A stretch of DNA of 64,000 nucleotides from Patagioenas fasciata (GCF_037038585.1 NC_092520.1:62640001-62704000), one strand, 5' to 3'. Shown: positions 27,984-37,984, counted from the first letter of the stretch. The notes: generated from the sequence alone by a model not told the origin. Translations and numbers: made by a program.

Positions 27984-28409
27984 CAGTGGAAACACAACTT
28001 GCTACTCTTAGGTCCCGGGTGGGTGCGTGCTTTATATTCCTTCCCCAGCCAGCGGCGCTCCTGGCCGACCCGTGGGAGAGCGAAGGGCGGCGGGGCCGGC
28101 CAGTCTCCCAGCTCTAACCCGCACCTCACCGCCAGCCCGTGAGGAGGCCGGGGCCCCACGCGTGGTGCCGGCCGCGCCGCCCCGCACCCACGGAGGGGCA
28201 GCCGGGCATCCCCGCCAAGCTCACCTGGCCGCTCCACCCTTCCGAAAGCGGAGGCCCCGCGCAATTCAGTCAGGGGCAGAGAACAGGGATGTGGGCTCAC
28301 CGCGCCGATCCCCGCGGGCACCCCGTCCCCTCCCCGCGCGTCCCCGGGAGAGGGTCCTGCGTGGGCACCCCGTCGCGTAGCCCGGGGGAGCCGCCCCCCG
28401 CGTACTCAC

Positions 28410-28472
28410 CGCGGCAGACACGGCGCTGAGCTCGGCGCTCAGCAGCAGCCCGAAGCCCAGCCAGAGCCGCAT
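28410..28472 (-). CDS. First coding exon of an unidentified secreted or membrane protein (signal peptide)
   Basis: The exon begins at an ATG (complement of 28470-28472) with A at -3 and no upstream in-frame ATG nearby. It encodes 21 residues starting MRLWLGFGLLLSAELS and ending AVSAA. That is an Arg-bearing n-region, a Leu-rich core and small residues at the cleavage site, the layout of a cleavable signal peptide. The last codon is followed directly by GTGAGT, a strong splice donor, in phase 0. A leader in its own short first exon inside a CpG island, followed by a long first intron, is common for vertebrate receptors, adhesion molecules and secreted proteins. The rest of the protein would be in or beyond 1-28.4 kb. 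I cannot name the gene from a leader alone. The signal-peptide-plus-donor structure is seen directly; transcription is inferred. Confidence 0.6.
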
Positions 28473-28849
28473 GCTGCCGCGCACCGCACCGCGCCGTCGG
28501 TCCCTGGGCGGCGGGGCGCCGGCGGCTCAGTGTGGGGCTCCGCGGGGCCGGCCCCACATGCGCGCCTCTCCCCTCCGTGGCGGCCGCGGCGCCTGCAATG
28601 CCTCGGGGGCGAGGGACTAGCCGCGCCGTAACCGATGGGCGGCGGCAGCCCCCTCTCCTCCCCCCGGGCGGGGACCCTGGGAGGGCGCAACCTCGCCCGC
28701 TCCCCGCCGGCCGCAGTTCCTCCTCCTCCTCCTCCCCGCTGCGGGTGGGTGGCGGGCCGGCGGCGGGGGGGATGTGGGCGGAGGGGGGGAGGCGCGCCGT
28801 TTCCTCGCCCCAAACTGCCGCTGCTGCCGGGAGGGCACGGTAGCGCGGC

Positions 28850-28946
28850 GCGCAACGGTGCGGAGCGGGCGCGGAAGGGGCCGGGGCAAGGGAAGGGGCC
28901 GGGGACACTGGCTCTGCCCGGCCCGTCGGGGTCCGCGCCCCCGCGG
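28850..28946 (+). other. Possible untranslated first exon of the plus-strand transcript
   Basis: The 3' edge is set by a donor-like GCGG/GTAGGT at 28946-28947 within the CpG island. The 5' end is not defined by the sequence, and the start given is a placeholder. It would place a first exon divergent from the minus-strand gene, followed by a 173-base intron to the acceptor at 29119. Other donors in the island are possible. Confidence 0.3.
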
Positions 28947-29119
28947 GTAGGTGCGCGCCGGAGGGACGCCGCTAAGCGCGACGCGGGGAGCGGCGCTACC
29001 TCTTGTCTTTCCCCGTCCCGGGATCGGCCCGGCCGGTGGGGCCGCTCCCCGCCCCGCCGAGCCCGGAGACCTCCGCCGAGGGGACCGGAGTTACATGCGG
29101 GCTCTTCTCTGCCTTGCAG

Positions 29120-29223
29120 GGGCGGCCGTCCGGCGGGAGAAAACCTTGAGCCGAACCCACGGGCAGGGAAGGAGCGAAAATGGACATCTCGCAGCTTCCC
29201 AGCGCACATATTTTTTTTTGTCA
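29120..29223 (+). CDS. Candidate exon with start codon of an unidentified plus-strand gene
   Basis: The segment is preceded by a good acceptor (CTTCTCTGCCTTGCAG) and followed by GTAAGT. It contains an ATG at 29180 in a strong context (GCGAAAATGG). From there 14 codons plus two bases are open, reading MDISQLPSAHIFFC, and unspliced reading stops one codon later. Joined to 29361 the frame continues (see the next exon). A 137-base intron separates the two. The gene was not recognised. The alternative is a non-coding promoter-divergent RNA using the same splice sites. Confidence 0.4.
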
Positions 29224-29360
29224 GTAAGTAATTCCGCTCGGCAGGCTTTTGGAAATAACTCCTTTAAAGTGGTATTGTCACCTTTAACTGCAGAGTTTCA
29301 TCACGTGCTTGTTTTGTGTTGGCTTAAAACAATCTTGTGTTTATTCACCTTTTCCTGCAG

Positions 29361-29421
29361 GGATCTGGGGCTTCTACTGATCCTGATGGAAGTCGTGCTG
29401 TCAGCCGTCAAAGTGGATGCT
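29361..29421 (+). CDS. Candidate second coding exon, hydrophobic leader
   Basis: The acceptor is TTCACCTTTTCCTGCAG and the donor is GTAAGTAA, both strong. Spliced to the preceding exon it completes a Gln codon and reads QDLGLLLILMEVVLSA then VKVDA, ending in phase 0. With the first exon this gives a 35-residue N-terminus with a hydrophobic core and small residues near its end, which would suit a signal peptide or anchor. A 61-base exon is short but normal. The frame compatibility and splice sites are seen directly; expression and coding use are inferred. Confidence 0.4.
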
Positions 29422-30688
29422 GTAAGTAAAATGCCTTGGGACTTTTACTGAGGAGAGGCGGGGGGAAAGCAGTTTCCTTGGTACCAGAAAGTGAGGAACT
29501 GCTTTTTCTTTTGCTGGATGGCTTATCTATCATTCAGTTAAAAGAAACAACCAACAAATCATCTCTGCTAGCTTTACAGATTACTGCCTTCAACAAAATG
29601 ATGTTTAGCAGAAAAGCATAAGGCTTCAGTGTCAGGTTGTTGGAAGTATTCCTCTATTACTTTTGCACAGATTGGGCAATTTGTTAAAGTGATAGCAAAG
29701 CAAACCCCACAGCTGCTTCATTTTCATAAGAAAAGCACCAAAAATACAGTATTACAGGTACCAGAGACTACTTTGGAGAAGTTAACCTGCTGATTAAGTC
29801 TCTTCAGTTAAGTACAGACCTTCATCTGAGGACTGAGAAGTTGAAGCTATGGCTTATTTTTACAAACCAGAGGCATGTTTATAAATAAATTCTTGCTTAA
29901 ATTAAATTGTTAAATCCAAAAATAGGTAAGTTAGGTGCTATATGGGTGGCTGCGACTATCCGCTTGAGGTGTTGATGTAAACAGAAGTTATTAAACTCTT
30001 GGGTCATTGCCTCAAGGATGTGAAGGAAGTGAGTGATAACATATACGAGAGTGCAACATTTGAGTGTTACAAAGCTTGCTGAATTCAATTGAAAGATTGT
30101 CATTGTCGCGACTAGGTGCTGGATCAGGCCTGAGTACAACAGAATGACAGGTTGCTAAGACATGGTTTGTGGCTGCATTGGTCAGCCACCAAGTGTGGGT
30201 AACGTGGTCACGTGCAAGTGGGATTTTGGTTACATTCTTTTCAAAAGCTATCCTACTCATATTTTAATCCTACTGTCTGCAACTCTCACCCCTTTTTAAT
30301 GACTTTGTACTCCTCATAGATATCTGATGTGGTTACATCTTTGTGGTGAGATGGCATAATATGTTAAGGAATGGAAAGTACAAGGGCTTTTGCAGTACGA
30401 GTTGTGACACACGACAATTCTGCACTCAAGCTGCAGCTGGCAGGGAGAGTTTGCCCATGGGTCTGTGTGGCTGGCTGGTCTCTTCACATTGTGGCTGAGC
30501 AAGAGGTGGTGGGCTGGGGACCCACAGCCCCATGGGAGGGGACACGAGTGAGGACCCCAAGTGTCACATGCTACATTTCTTTGCCATGTTTTCATAGACA
30601 CATCATTCTGCTGAGTAGCACTAAATGGACCACGTGCTATTGAAACCAGAGCAGGCTGGTGATAACGCGAGTGTTCTAGGCCAAGTAA

Positions 30689-30720
30689 TGACATCACTGG
30701 GATCAGTTGACATAAAAAGG
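30689..30720 (+). promoter_or_regulatory. CRE-like and TATA-like motifs, weak promoter candidate
   Basis: TGACATCA (30689-30696) lies 15 bases before ATAAAAAGG (30712-30720). The spacing would suit a TATA promoter firing near 30745, shortly before the strong acceptor at 30841. Such motifs occur often by chance, so this is only a pointer. Confidence 0.2.
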
Positions 30721-30841
30721 CGGCATTTTTGGTATGATTCTTTTTAAGAAGTTGTGCTGTAGCGTGCGTAGCATGATACCTGAGCTTCATCTGTAGCTTT
30801 GCTAATTCATTCTCCTTCATGTTCTTGCTTGTACACTGCAG

Positions 30842-30988
30842 GCTGTGGCGTTAATGCAGAGCTATACTGAAGAGGTGTTCAAGCTGCATCAGTTAGTGGG
30901 TGCAGTTTGGTCATGGCTGCTTGAATTGCCACATGCTGGTTTTCCCAGAGTATCTTGGAAGAGTAAATTGGCCTGCTTGGAGGTCTGA
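30842..30988 (+). CDS. Candidate alternative exon, phase-compatible
   Basis: The acceptor is strong: a branch-point-like GCTAAT, the pyrimidine-rich TTCTCCTTCATGTTCTTGCT, then CACTGCAG. In phase 0, which matches the end of the 29361-29421 exon, it is open for 48 codons starting AVALMQSYTEEVFKLHQ and ends at TGA 30986-30988. An internal donor (TTA/GTGGGT) could also end it earlier. An open run of this length after some CAG in 5 kb is not improbable by chance, so confidence is low. Confidence 0.25.
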   Translation, partial: AVALMQSYTEEVFKLHQLVGAVWSWLLELPHAGFPRVSWKSKLACLEV

Positions 30989-33149
30989 TCTCCCTGATTT
31001 AACAGTTCCCCAGGTGAGGGCTGCATAGGAGATGAAACACCCCAGTGAATGCGAGTGAGGAAGTTTGGTCATGTTTCCATGAAAAACTAGAGCTGCATTG
31101 CCACCAAAATATTTATCCCATTTTCCACCCATATGCCACTCCCTTCCCTTGGCCAGCACACATCTTTCTATAGTCATGTGGTGAACTGAATTGGAAAATT
31201 ACTTGTTTAAACTCATCAGTCTCAAGTAGAGAAGAGGGGTGAGAGCTAACTTCAGCCTGGATCAGACCACCACTTATATTCATAGAAACTTGGGCTGGCA
31301 CAGGACTGGGAGCAGGCAGCTGGGGGTGAAAGAAGCAGAGGGCTTGCTCCTTGTGATGACAGCTTTGGTCAAGTGTGTTTGCAAAGTGACAAAGTATGAG
31401 AAGCAGCAGCACCTGAGTAATGGCAGGTGCAGTCATATTCTTTATATTGTAATCCTCTTTGTCACGTTGAACCTTCTACTATTTGTTACACAGATAAATG
31501 TGCTTATGTTATGAAGTGCTTTATTAGCTTTGATTTAAAAAATACTGTGAATGAGTGAAGTCTGTGGGACTAGACCTTAAAAGTCATGGTTCTGCCTGTA
31601 ATGAGACAAGCAGAGCAGCTGAGCTTGACAGCCATATATATGTGAATGACTAACAGCTGCTGGAGATAAGTGGTGTTATATGAGTGAAAATGCATATAGG
31701 AAGAAACTGGGATGAGATTAAGGAGAAAGCCAGGAAGGAGGGAAAGAGAAAGGGGGGAACTTGGAGCATTTGAATGGAAGTCTTGCCTGGCAGACTGCTG
31801 CAAGCTGTTAGGGAGACAGATGTTTCTCAGTAGAGAAGGAAGCGAGAGGAAGAAAAAGGAGGATGTTTAGGTTATCTGAGGATTGGGGAAGAAGAAATGG
31901 TGCCTTTGGGGAGACGAGAGGATACTGGTTGCAGCCTTGAAGAGAGCTAAGGAAGAGTCCCTGGATGGAAATGCAAGGAGAGACAGCCAGATGAAGCGAA
32001 TCAGGCTCCATTTATCTTTAGCGCTTTTTTGGCATACACTGGCAATGTTAAAGCCGCCAAATAACTTTGGAACGATTCTAAATTGTAGATTTAAATCTTC
32101 ATCTGGCTTAAATAAAATTAAGTTGCCTTAACTACCCAAAGTTTAGCCAAGTTTGCAGATTTCTTCTCCCTCTTTCTCTCTCTACAAATACATTGCATCC
32201 AAAATAAAATTCTAGGATTTGGGTTTTTTTTTCTTTTCAGAGAGGATATATCGTTTGATAATGCTGATTTTTTTTTTTCCTTTCATCTTTCCCAAAGCAC
32301 ATGTCTTCCTAAGTAGTTTTGTGTCATTTTATAACTTTACTGATGCCCCCTTAGTAAATACTTTAAACTGTCCCTAAGGAAAATAACTTTTTTTAAAAAG
32401 TTATATTCTGATGGGAGCAATGGAATCCCAGAAAAGAAGAAAATGATTGTCAGATAAAAGAAAGAAACAAAAGTGAGAGAGAACAAGTTAGAATAACATT
32501 TGCAAAAATACCTGCAAGTAAGAGATGATAGTTGACATATAAAAATGAGAACATACATAGATATATAGAGAGGTTTATGTAGAAAGAAAATAGAATTGAA
32601 GTAATGCATGAGATAAAATTCTCATGGCTTCTGTGACATTGTAAGGGATGTATTAGGAGGAATGTCATCAAACGCAGAGAAGCAGCAATTCTTAAAAAAA
32701 GAGGATAAAGCCAACAATGATATGTACTTCTTTCTATAGACTTCATTGTGCAATAAGATTGCTGACATGGGTGCCTGAGTTATTGCTCTAAGTTAAAATG
32801 TGTCAATGCTCTGTGGCTATCTTACATCCAGGTTTTCCCAGATGTGGCCTGTTTTATTCCATCTGGAAAATTTTGTCTGGTTGAAACACGAGGACTTTTT
32901 ACATTAACGCAGTATTTCCAGGATGAAAGAAGCCAGGGTGGAGTAATCACCTGCTGAGCATGTCCACTGTGAACACACGCACTAAGATTGCAGTGTGCAA
33001 AACGAGATAGTTACGGCATGCATGCTGCCCAGGTGATCTAGGAATGAGTTGTCAATGTAATGTATTGATTTCTTCTGCTGGATTACTTAGTACATGAAAA
33101 GTAAACGTCTCTTCCTGGAAATACCAGACCACCTACCTGCTCACTGCTT

Positions 33150-33834
33150 CAGAAGGGATAGGCGAGGAAGGAGAGGAGGCGGGGTAGCCATGTATGTTAG
33201 GGAGGGTTTTGGTTGTTTGGAACTTGAGGAGGGTGATGATAGGGTTGAGTGTCTATGAGAATAAAGGAAGAGGGCAACAAGGTGGACATCCTGGTTGGGG
33301 TATGTTGAAGGATGAAGAGGCAGATGAAATATTTTGCAGGCAGCTGGGAAAAGTCTCCCAATCACTAGCCTTTGTTCTTATGGGGGACTTCAACTTACCA
33401 GATGTCTGCTGGAAGTACAACACAGCAGAGAGGAAGCAGAGCAGTCTAGGAGGCCTCTGGAGTGTATGGAAGACAACTTCCTAACACAGCTGCTTAGTGA
33501 GCCTACCAGGGAAGGAGCCCCCCTGGATCTGTTGTTTGTAAATAGAGAAGGGCTCGTGGGCAACATGTTGGTTGGAGGTCGCCTTGGGTATAGTGATCGT
33601 TAAATGACTGAGTTCTGCCAGGGGAGGTTTAGATTGGATATTAGGAAAAAATTCTTCACAGAAGGGATTGTCAGGCATTGGAACAGGCTGCCCAGGGAAG
33701 TGGTGGAGTCACCATCCCTGGAAATGTTTAAAAGGTGTTTAAAAGGCATTTAGATGAGGTTCTTAGGGACATGGTTACGGTTGGACTCGATCCTGAGGGT
33801 CTCTTCCAACCACAATTATTCTGTGATTCTATGA
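33150..33834 (+). mobile_element. CR1 LINE with endonuclease remnant and internal deletion
   Basis: The 5' half reads as part of the CR1 apurinic-like endonuclease domain: LMGDFNLPDVCW (the conserved GDFN motif near 33377-33420), then a frameshift, then LLSEPTREGAPLDLLFVNRE and GLVGNMLVGG. At about 33605-33625 the match jumps directly to the 3' end (AGATTGGATATTAGGAAAAA) and runs to the terminal TGATTCTATGA. The whole reverse-transcriptase region is missing. Frameshifts and stops show a dead copy. The 5' boundary is approximate. Confidence 0.93.
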
Positions 33835-34660
33835 ATAGCTCTACCTAGGAGATCCCCCAAAAAGAAATGTCACAATCCTATTAGTGTACAGGTTGATTCA
33901 TCTTTGAGTCAGAATTGTGATCTGTGAGAAAACAGGACAGAATAATAATACCTTGCAAAAAAAAACAGTACATTGAGGAGCCTCTTGGGATATCTCATCA
34001 CTTTATTCAAAATTTCTGTGAACCCTGAAAGAATTTGGGTAGTGGAGAGAGGCCTCTTTCTACCTTCAGTCATGGAGCTGTGAAGAAGGGGCAGCTCTGT
34101 TAAAGAACTGAGAAGTCCTGAGTGAAGGAGGTGGCATCCAGGCAGCTACATAAGGCAAAACCCCTTGGTTTCACCGATACCAACAGCCATACATTGGTCT
34201 GCAGTGATGAGGATCATGGTGTGCATCATGCTGCAGATGGGCAGTAAGGCCGGATTTTTGATTTTTCTTTTATCAGAACCAGGATTTCGCCTGTCAGTAT
34301 CATACAATGTAAGGCAGACTAACACACTCACTGCAGGTATTGCATACATGGAAATGCAGTCATATGGTCCATAGATTTAGATTCCTTCTTTCTGGTCCCT
34401 TCTTTCTTGTGTGCTGTCTACTCCATTCACTGATAAGAGAGTTTCCTTAAATGTCTCTTTCCCTTGTTATTCCTCAAATTCTTCCTTGAAATTCTTTTTT
34501 GCTGCCATGCCTATGAAACCAATATGCTTCTTAACTTCTGATTAATTAATCACTGTTCCTAGGATGATTTCTTAAAGGGTGATTTCTACTCTGTGTGGAT
34601 TAGAGGCACTTTTCTTTAGGAACAGCCATATCCTAACACTGATCCAAGTTGTTCACTCAG

Positions 34661-34843
34661 GAACTAAAGACAGGTTGCACCAAAAGCAATATATTGTGTC
34701 TCCCTGAAATCAGCAGTGAGGAGGAGGACATTCTTATGTGTGTCCATGTTCTTTATTCTCTCAGTGTAAAGCCACACATAGATTTGTTACACACTTTTTC
34801 ATGTGAGGAGATCAGAAGCATGCTCAATGAATATCTGCAATAA
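34661..34843 (+). CDS. Candidate terminal coding exon of the plus-strand transcript
   Basis: It is preceded by CAAGTTGTTCACTCAG. In phase 0 it reads 60 codons from ELKTGCTKSNILCLPE through EISSEEEDILMCVHVLY to CEEIRSMLNEYLQ, then TAA. Its phase matches the 29361-29421 exon. The composition (acidic cluster, four Cys, alternating hydrophobics) looks protein-like. An AATAAA lies 150 bases after the stop. Joined to the leader exons it would give a small protein of about 95 residues. I recognise no family. It could also be an exon of another gene or a chance open frame. Confidence 0.3.
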   Translation, partial: ELKTGCTKSNILCLPEISSEEEDILMCVHVLYSLSVKPHIDLLHTFSCEEIRSMLNEYLQ

Positions 34844-34992
34844 TATATTCAGAAGTATATTCTTAGAGTTATTAAATGGCATATGATATAGTCATGTTGC
34901 ATTTGACAGGAGAAGAGGTGGAGTTCTGTCAGCTTCCCATATTTCTTAGAGGCTAAAATGTTAATACTGAGAGACAAAGTAAATTATCATGT

Positions 34993-34998
34993 AATAAA
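34993..34998 (+). promoter_or_regulatory. Polyadenylation signal AATAAA
   Basis: A canonical hexamer lies 150 bases after the TAA of the candidate exon at 34661-34843, followed by a T-rich stretch (GTTATTTTTGT). AATAAA is frequent in AT-rich DNA, so its support for the exon is modest. Confidence 0.3.
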
Positions 34999-36102
34999 AT
35001 GATCTTGTTATTTTTGTCACCTTACTCTGAAAGTAGCTGAAGCAGTTTCAAAAATTCAGCATCGCTTTTCCTTGAGCTTTTAAAGTAGCACATCTGGGTT
35101 TTATTGTGTAGTAATTGCACCACAGGAAGTCTTTATGCATTATGGTACTAAATCTACCACGTATTTTTTAAAATTTTGTGCAAAAAAAAATATTTATAAG
35201 TCCCAACAGATTTGCCTTACCCAAAATGTAAAGCTGTGTTGCGGCTTATTCAGTTATACTATAAGCAAACACATTTGTTGTAAACATTTCAATTCAGTAG
35301 TTAAGATCACAGTTTGTATTAGTGGCCCTTTTTTTTTTTTTTTCTTTTTGCAGTGATGAATTTCTTGTTTGGGACCAGACTATTCTTTATTAGTTCATTG
35401 CTTTTGTTTTTCCAAGCCAAAAACTGGTCAAGGAGTGGAACATTCTTTTTATTGTATTATACCAATCCAAGATCTTAGGAGCGTTCAAAGTTAATTTAGT
35501 AGCTTACAGTTAAGATATCTTTGCTTGCCAAAGAAGGCAGCTTTTCTCCTCTAACCCCCTCTCCCTTAGGAAACTAATGCCTTGCCCTATTCACAGTACC
35601 TTGTTTGCTCCTAAGGAGCAAAAAGCACAGTGAAATTTGTGGTATTTCCTGATGTTTATCAACAGTTACTTTCGTTAAAATGGCAGCAGCTAGTTGACAG
35701 CAGCAGTTGACTCAGCTCGCAGTGAAAGTATGTGATTTTTATCATGCAAATATTTCTGAGTGACTAAGGACCAACATTTTTGATTTTCATGTGCTCTCTT
35801 TTGTCCATTTGGAAGCTGAATGTGCTGGTGCGAATCCTGGCCATGCAAGGGTAGCTCCTTGTTTTCAGACCCTAGAAATAATGTGTAGCAAGGGAAAAGC
35901 TCTTGCAGAGAAGTTAATGAGCAAACTTGCCATTGCATGAGTAATTGCACATAGTTCAGCTGGATCATGTTTTTGCAGCGCAGTTTGATCTCTTCAATAA
36001 TTATGGTATTTGACCAGGCTGCTGCATCTTCCAAACACTTGTGGTTTTGCACCATCTTTCAGCTTCTGCTTTTGCACATCCTAGGAACAAGGGGAGGTAC
36101 AG

Positions 36103-36336
36103 ATGCTGTTGATTCAGCAGCAGTGCAGGAACCAGGAGTTGGAGGCTGGGGTGGAGAGGCAGGCAGGGTCTTTGCACTCCTGTCACGTCCCTGGAGCAGC
36201 AGTGGGTCCAGGGGTGGTCACTGGGGCCAAACACAGCCCTGGAGAGCTGGGCAGGGCCATAGGGATGGACGAATCGAGGCCAGGCTGGGGTGTTGGCCCA
36301 CAGGTGGGGTCAGGGAGGCCCATGGCGAGGTACAGG
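36103..36336. other. GC-rich flank of CR1, unassigned
   Basis: A G-rich stretch directly abuts the 3' end of the minus-strand CR1. A second GC-rich stretch (37013-37210) lies on the other side of the element, so the CR1 may have inserted into a GC-rich segment of about 430 bases. No domain or known repeat was recognised. Confidence 0.35.
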
Positions 36337-36975
36337 CATAGAATCATAGAATAGAATCATAGAATCTTTTTGGCTGGAGGAGACCTTTAAGAACATCGAG
36401 TCCAACCATTAACCTAGCACTGCCAAGTCCACCAGTGAACCATATCCCTAAGAACCTCATCTATACGTCTTTTAAACCCCTCCAGGGATGGTGACTCAAT
36501 CACTTCCCTGGGCAGCCTGTTCCAATGCCTGACAACCCTTTCCATGAAGAATTTTTTCCTAACATTCAATCTAAACCTCTCCTGACACAACTTAAGGACA
36601 TTTCCTCTCATCCTATCACTTGTTATTCAGGAGAAAAGACCAACCCCCTCCATGCTACAACCTCCTTTCAGGTGGATGCAGAGAGTGATAAGGTCTCCCC
36701 TCAGCCTTCTTTTCTCCAGGGTAAACAGCCCCAGTTCCCTCAGCCGCTCCTCATCAGACTTGTGCTCCAGACTCCTCACCAGCTTCGTTGCCCTTCTCTG
36801 AACTCACTCCAGCACCTCAGTGTCTTTCTTGTAATGAGAAGCCCGAAACTGAACAAAGGATTTGAAGTGCGACCTCACCAGCACAGAGTACAGGGGGACA
36901 GTCACTTCTCTATTCCCGCTGGCCACACTATGTCTGATACAAGCCAGCATACCCAGAGTTTGGCCCAAGCTCACA
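36337..36975 (-). mobile_element. CR1 LINE, the longest copy in the window
   Basis: Read on the minus strand, this copy runs from the C-terminal part of the reverse-transcriptase ORF to the terminal octamers, which are duplicated (CATAGAATCATAGAATAGAATCATAGAATC on the plus strand, as octamer repeats). Conserved blocks on the plus strand include CCCTCCATGCTACAACCTCC, TCCCTCAGCCGCTCCTCATC and CACCAGCTTCGTTGCCCTTC. The 65-codon minus frame 36414-36611 keeps [13 protein letters not shown], the CR1 ORF2 tail. Its subfamily seems the same as the copies at 15757 and 33150. Confidence 0.96.
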
Positions 36976-37012
36976 AGCCTCTGGCGAGCTGAGGGGGAAG
37001 CCCCACTTCTCA

Positions 37013-37210
37013 CGGCTGTTTTCCCACACAGCTCGATTCACACCCCTCTGCAAGGGGCGGCCGTGCAGCTGCACCAGGGGCTGGCCCTGCGCCCGGGCAG
37101 CCGGTCCTGGGGCTCCCCTGAGGCGGGACGGGGAGTGGGGCCTGAGGCGGCCGGTGGGTCCTGGTGCAGCCTGGCAAGCCCAGGGGTGGCCATGGAGCAG
37201 GAAGCAAGCA
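37013..37210. other. GC-rich segment, unassigned
   Basis: It has several CpG and GGGGCGG-type motifs (GGGGCGGCCGTG, GCGGGACGGGG). It could be the other half of a GC-rich target split by the CR1, a small CpG-rich regulatory element or an unrecognised repeat. Confidence 0.35.
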
Positions 37211-37399
37211 TACCGGAAAAGCAGGTGTGCAGGTTTAAAATTCGGTGGAGGTTTTGGGAAATTAGCATTATTTTAGGAGAGCCAGGACAGAATTTCAAAA
37301 TTGACCTCAGCCTTCCATATATATTTTTTGTCAAGAAAAAAAAAGTTTCAATGTAAATTTACCAATGAGTTCTATTTTGATTCTAGACATGCGAGATCA

Positions 37400-37521
37400 G
37401 AAGAACATTTAGATCATATTCCTGTGCGACCTCACCTAGACGTTCCTGCTCCAGCAGGGGGATTGGACTAGATGATCTTTTGAGGTCCCTTCCAATCCCA
37501 AACATACTGTGATACCGTGAT
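37400..37521 (+). mobile_element. CR1 LINE, short 3' fragment
   Basis: The fragment is in plus orientation, with GTGCGACCTCACCTAGACGT, TCCTGCTCCAGCAGGGGGAT, GGACTAGATGATCTTTTGAG and a degraded octamer tail (ACTGTGATACCGTGATA). It is of the same type as the fragment at 48288. Confidence 0.92.
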
Positions 37522-37914
37522 ATATGTTATTAAGGATGTATGCTTACTGGGATATTTCAGGCATCCTTTTTCTTTTCTGAAATGATCCCAACATTTGTTT
37601 TTAAGGAGCTTTCTGAAGTCAGCAAGTAAAGATCATTCAGATAAATAGGGCTTGGCTTAATTTTGGCAGGTCTTAGCTGTAGATCGTGCCCACACCTCCT
37701 CTCACAATTGATTGATGGAGCCAAGTAATAAATTCTTTATTCTGACTATACTTTTCCTTTGTATTTCACAAGGTTTTTAAAGGTTCTTTGCTTTTCAAAA
37801 TTACCTTCTGACTATATAATCAGGCTGGGATGTCAGGCAAAATGAAATACTTTGAATACATCACAAACCCTTCCATTTGTCCTATTATACAAGTGGGTGG
37901 TTTATTTTTGTAAT

Positions 37915-37937
37915 TTTTGTTTGTTTGTTTGTTTTTT
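37915..37937. repeat. (GTTT)n short repeat
   Basis: A short run of TTTG tetramers. Confidence 0.8.
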
Positions 37938-37984
37938 GCTTGCGTCATTAGAAAACAACTAACTGCCTCAGGTTTAAGCTTTGT

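Larger units (their letters stand above)
28050..29200. promoter_or_regulatory. CpG island, probable divergent promoter
   Basis: The island is about 1.15 kb of very GC-rich DNA dense in CpG, with sharp edges against AT-rich flanks. It contains repeated GGGCGG/CCGCCC GC-box cores, a (TCC)n tract near 28717-28736 and G-runs near 28755-28772. No TATA box was seen. The likely core promoter lies between the minus-strand start codon (28472) and the first plausible plus-strand donor (28947). This form is typical of housekeeping and developmental vertebrate promoters with dispersed start sites. The long overlapping open frames here reflect base composition, because stop codons are AT-rich, and are not genes. 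Confidence 0.9.
29430..33145. other. Downstream or intron DNA of the plus-strand transcript
   Basis: This is mostly AT-rich. The section 29.95-31.45 kb has higher G+C and unusually many open minus-strand frames (30314-30820, 30911-31177, 31113-31436) with no domain I recognise. A TATA-like and a CRE-like motif lie near 30.7 kb. No known repeat was recognised in it. Confidence 0.4.
33840..36100. other. Spacer or intron DNA; contains one candidate exon
   Basis: Apart from the candidate exon at 34661-34843, I see no gene or known repeat. T-rich runs occur near 35331-35344. Confidence 0.45.

Noticed and set aside
28410..28472. Naming the minus-strand gene from its leader (for example as SEL1L, whose leader has similar length and layout)
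   Set aside because: Signal peptides of unrelated proteins look alike, the match is loose, and no mature-protein exon was recognised in the window.
28297..29209. Long overlapping open frames (up to 256 codons) on both strands in the CpG island
   Set aside because: They overlap in several frames, are Pro/Arg/Gly/Ala-rich and follow from the scarcity of AT-rich stop codons in this GC-rich DNA. Only the short signal-peptide exon with a splice donor was kept.
36525..37356. Plus-strand frames of 155 and 164 codons
   Set aside because: The first is antisense to the CR1 ORF2 tail. The second runs from the CR1 into GC-rich DNA and has no recognised domain.
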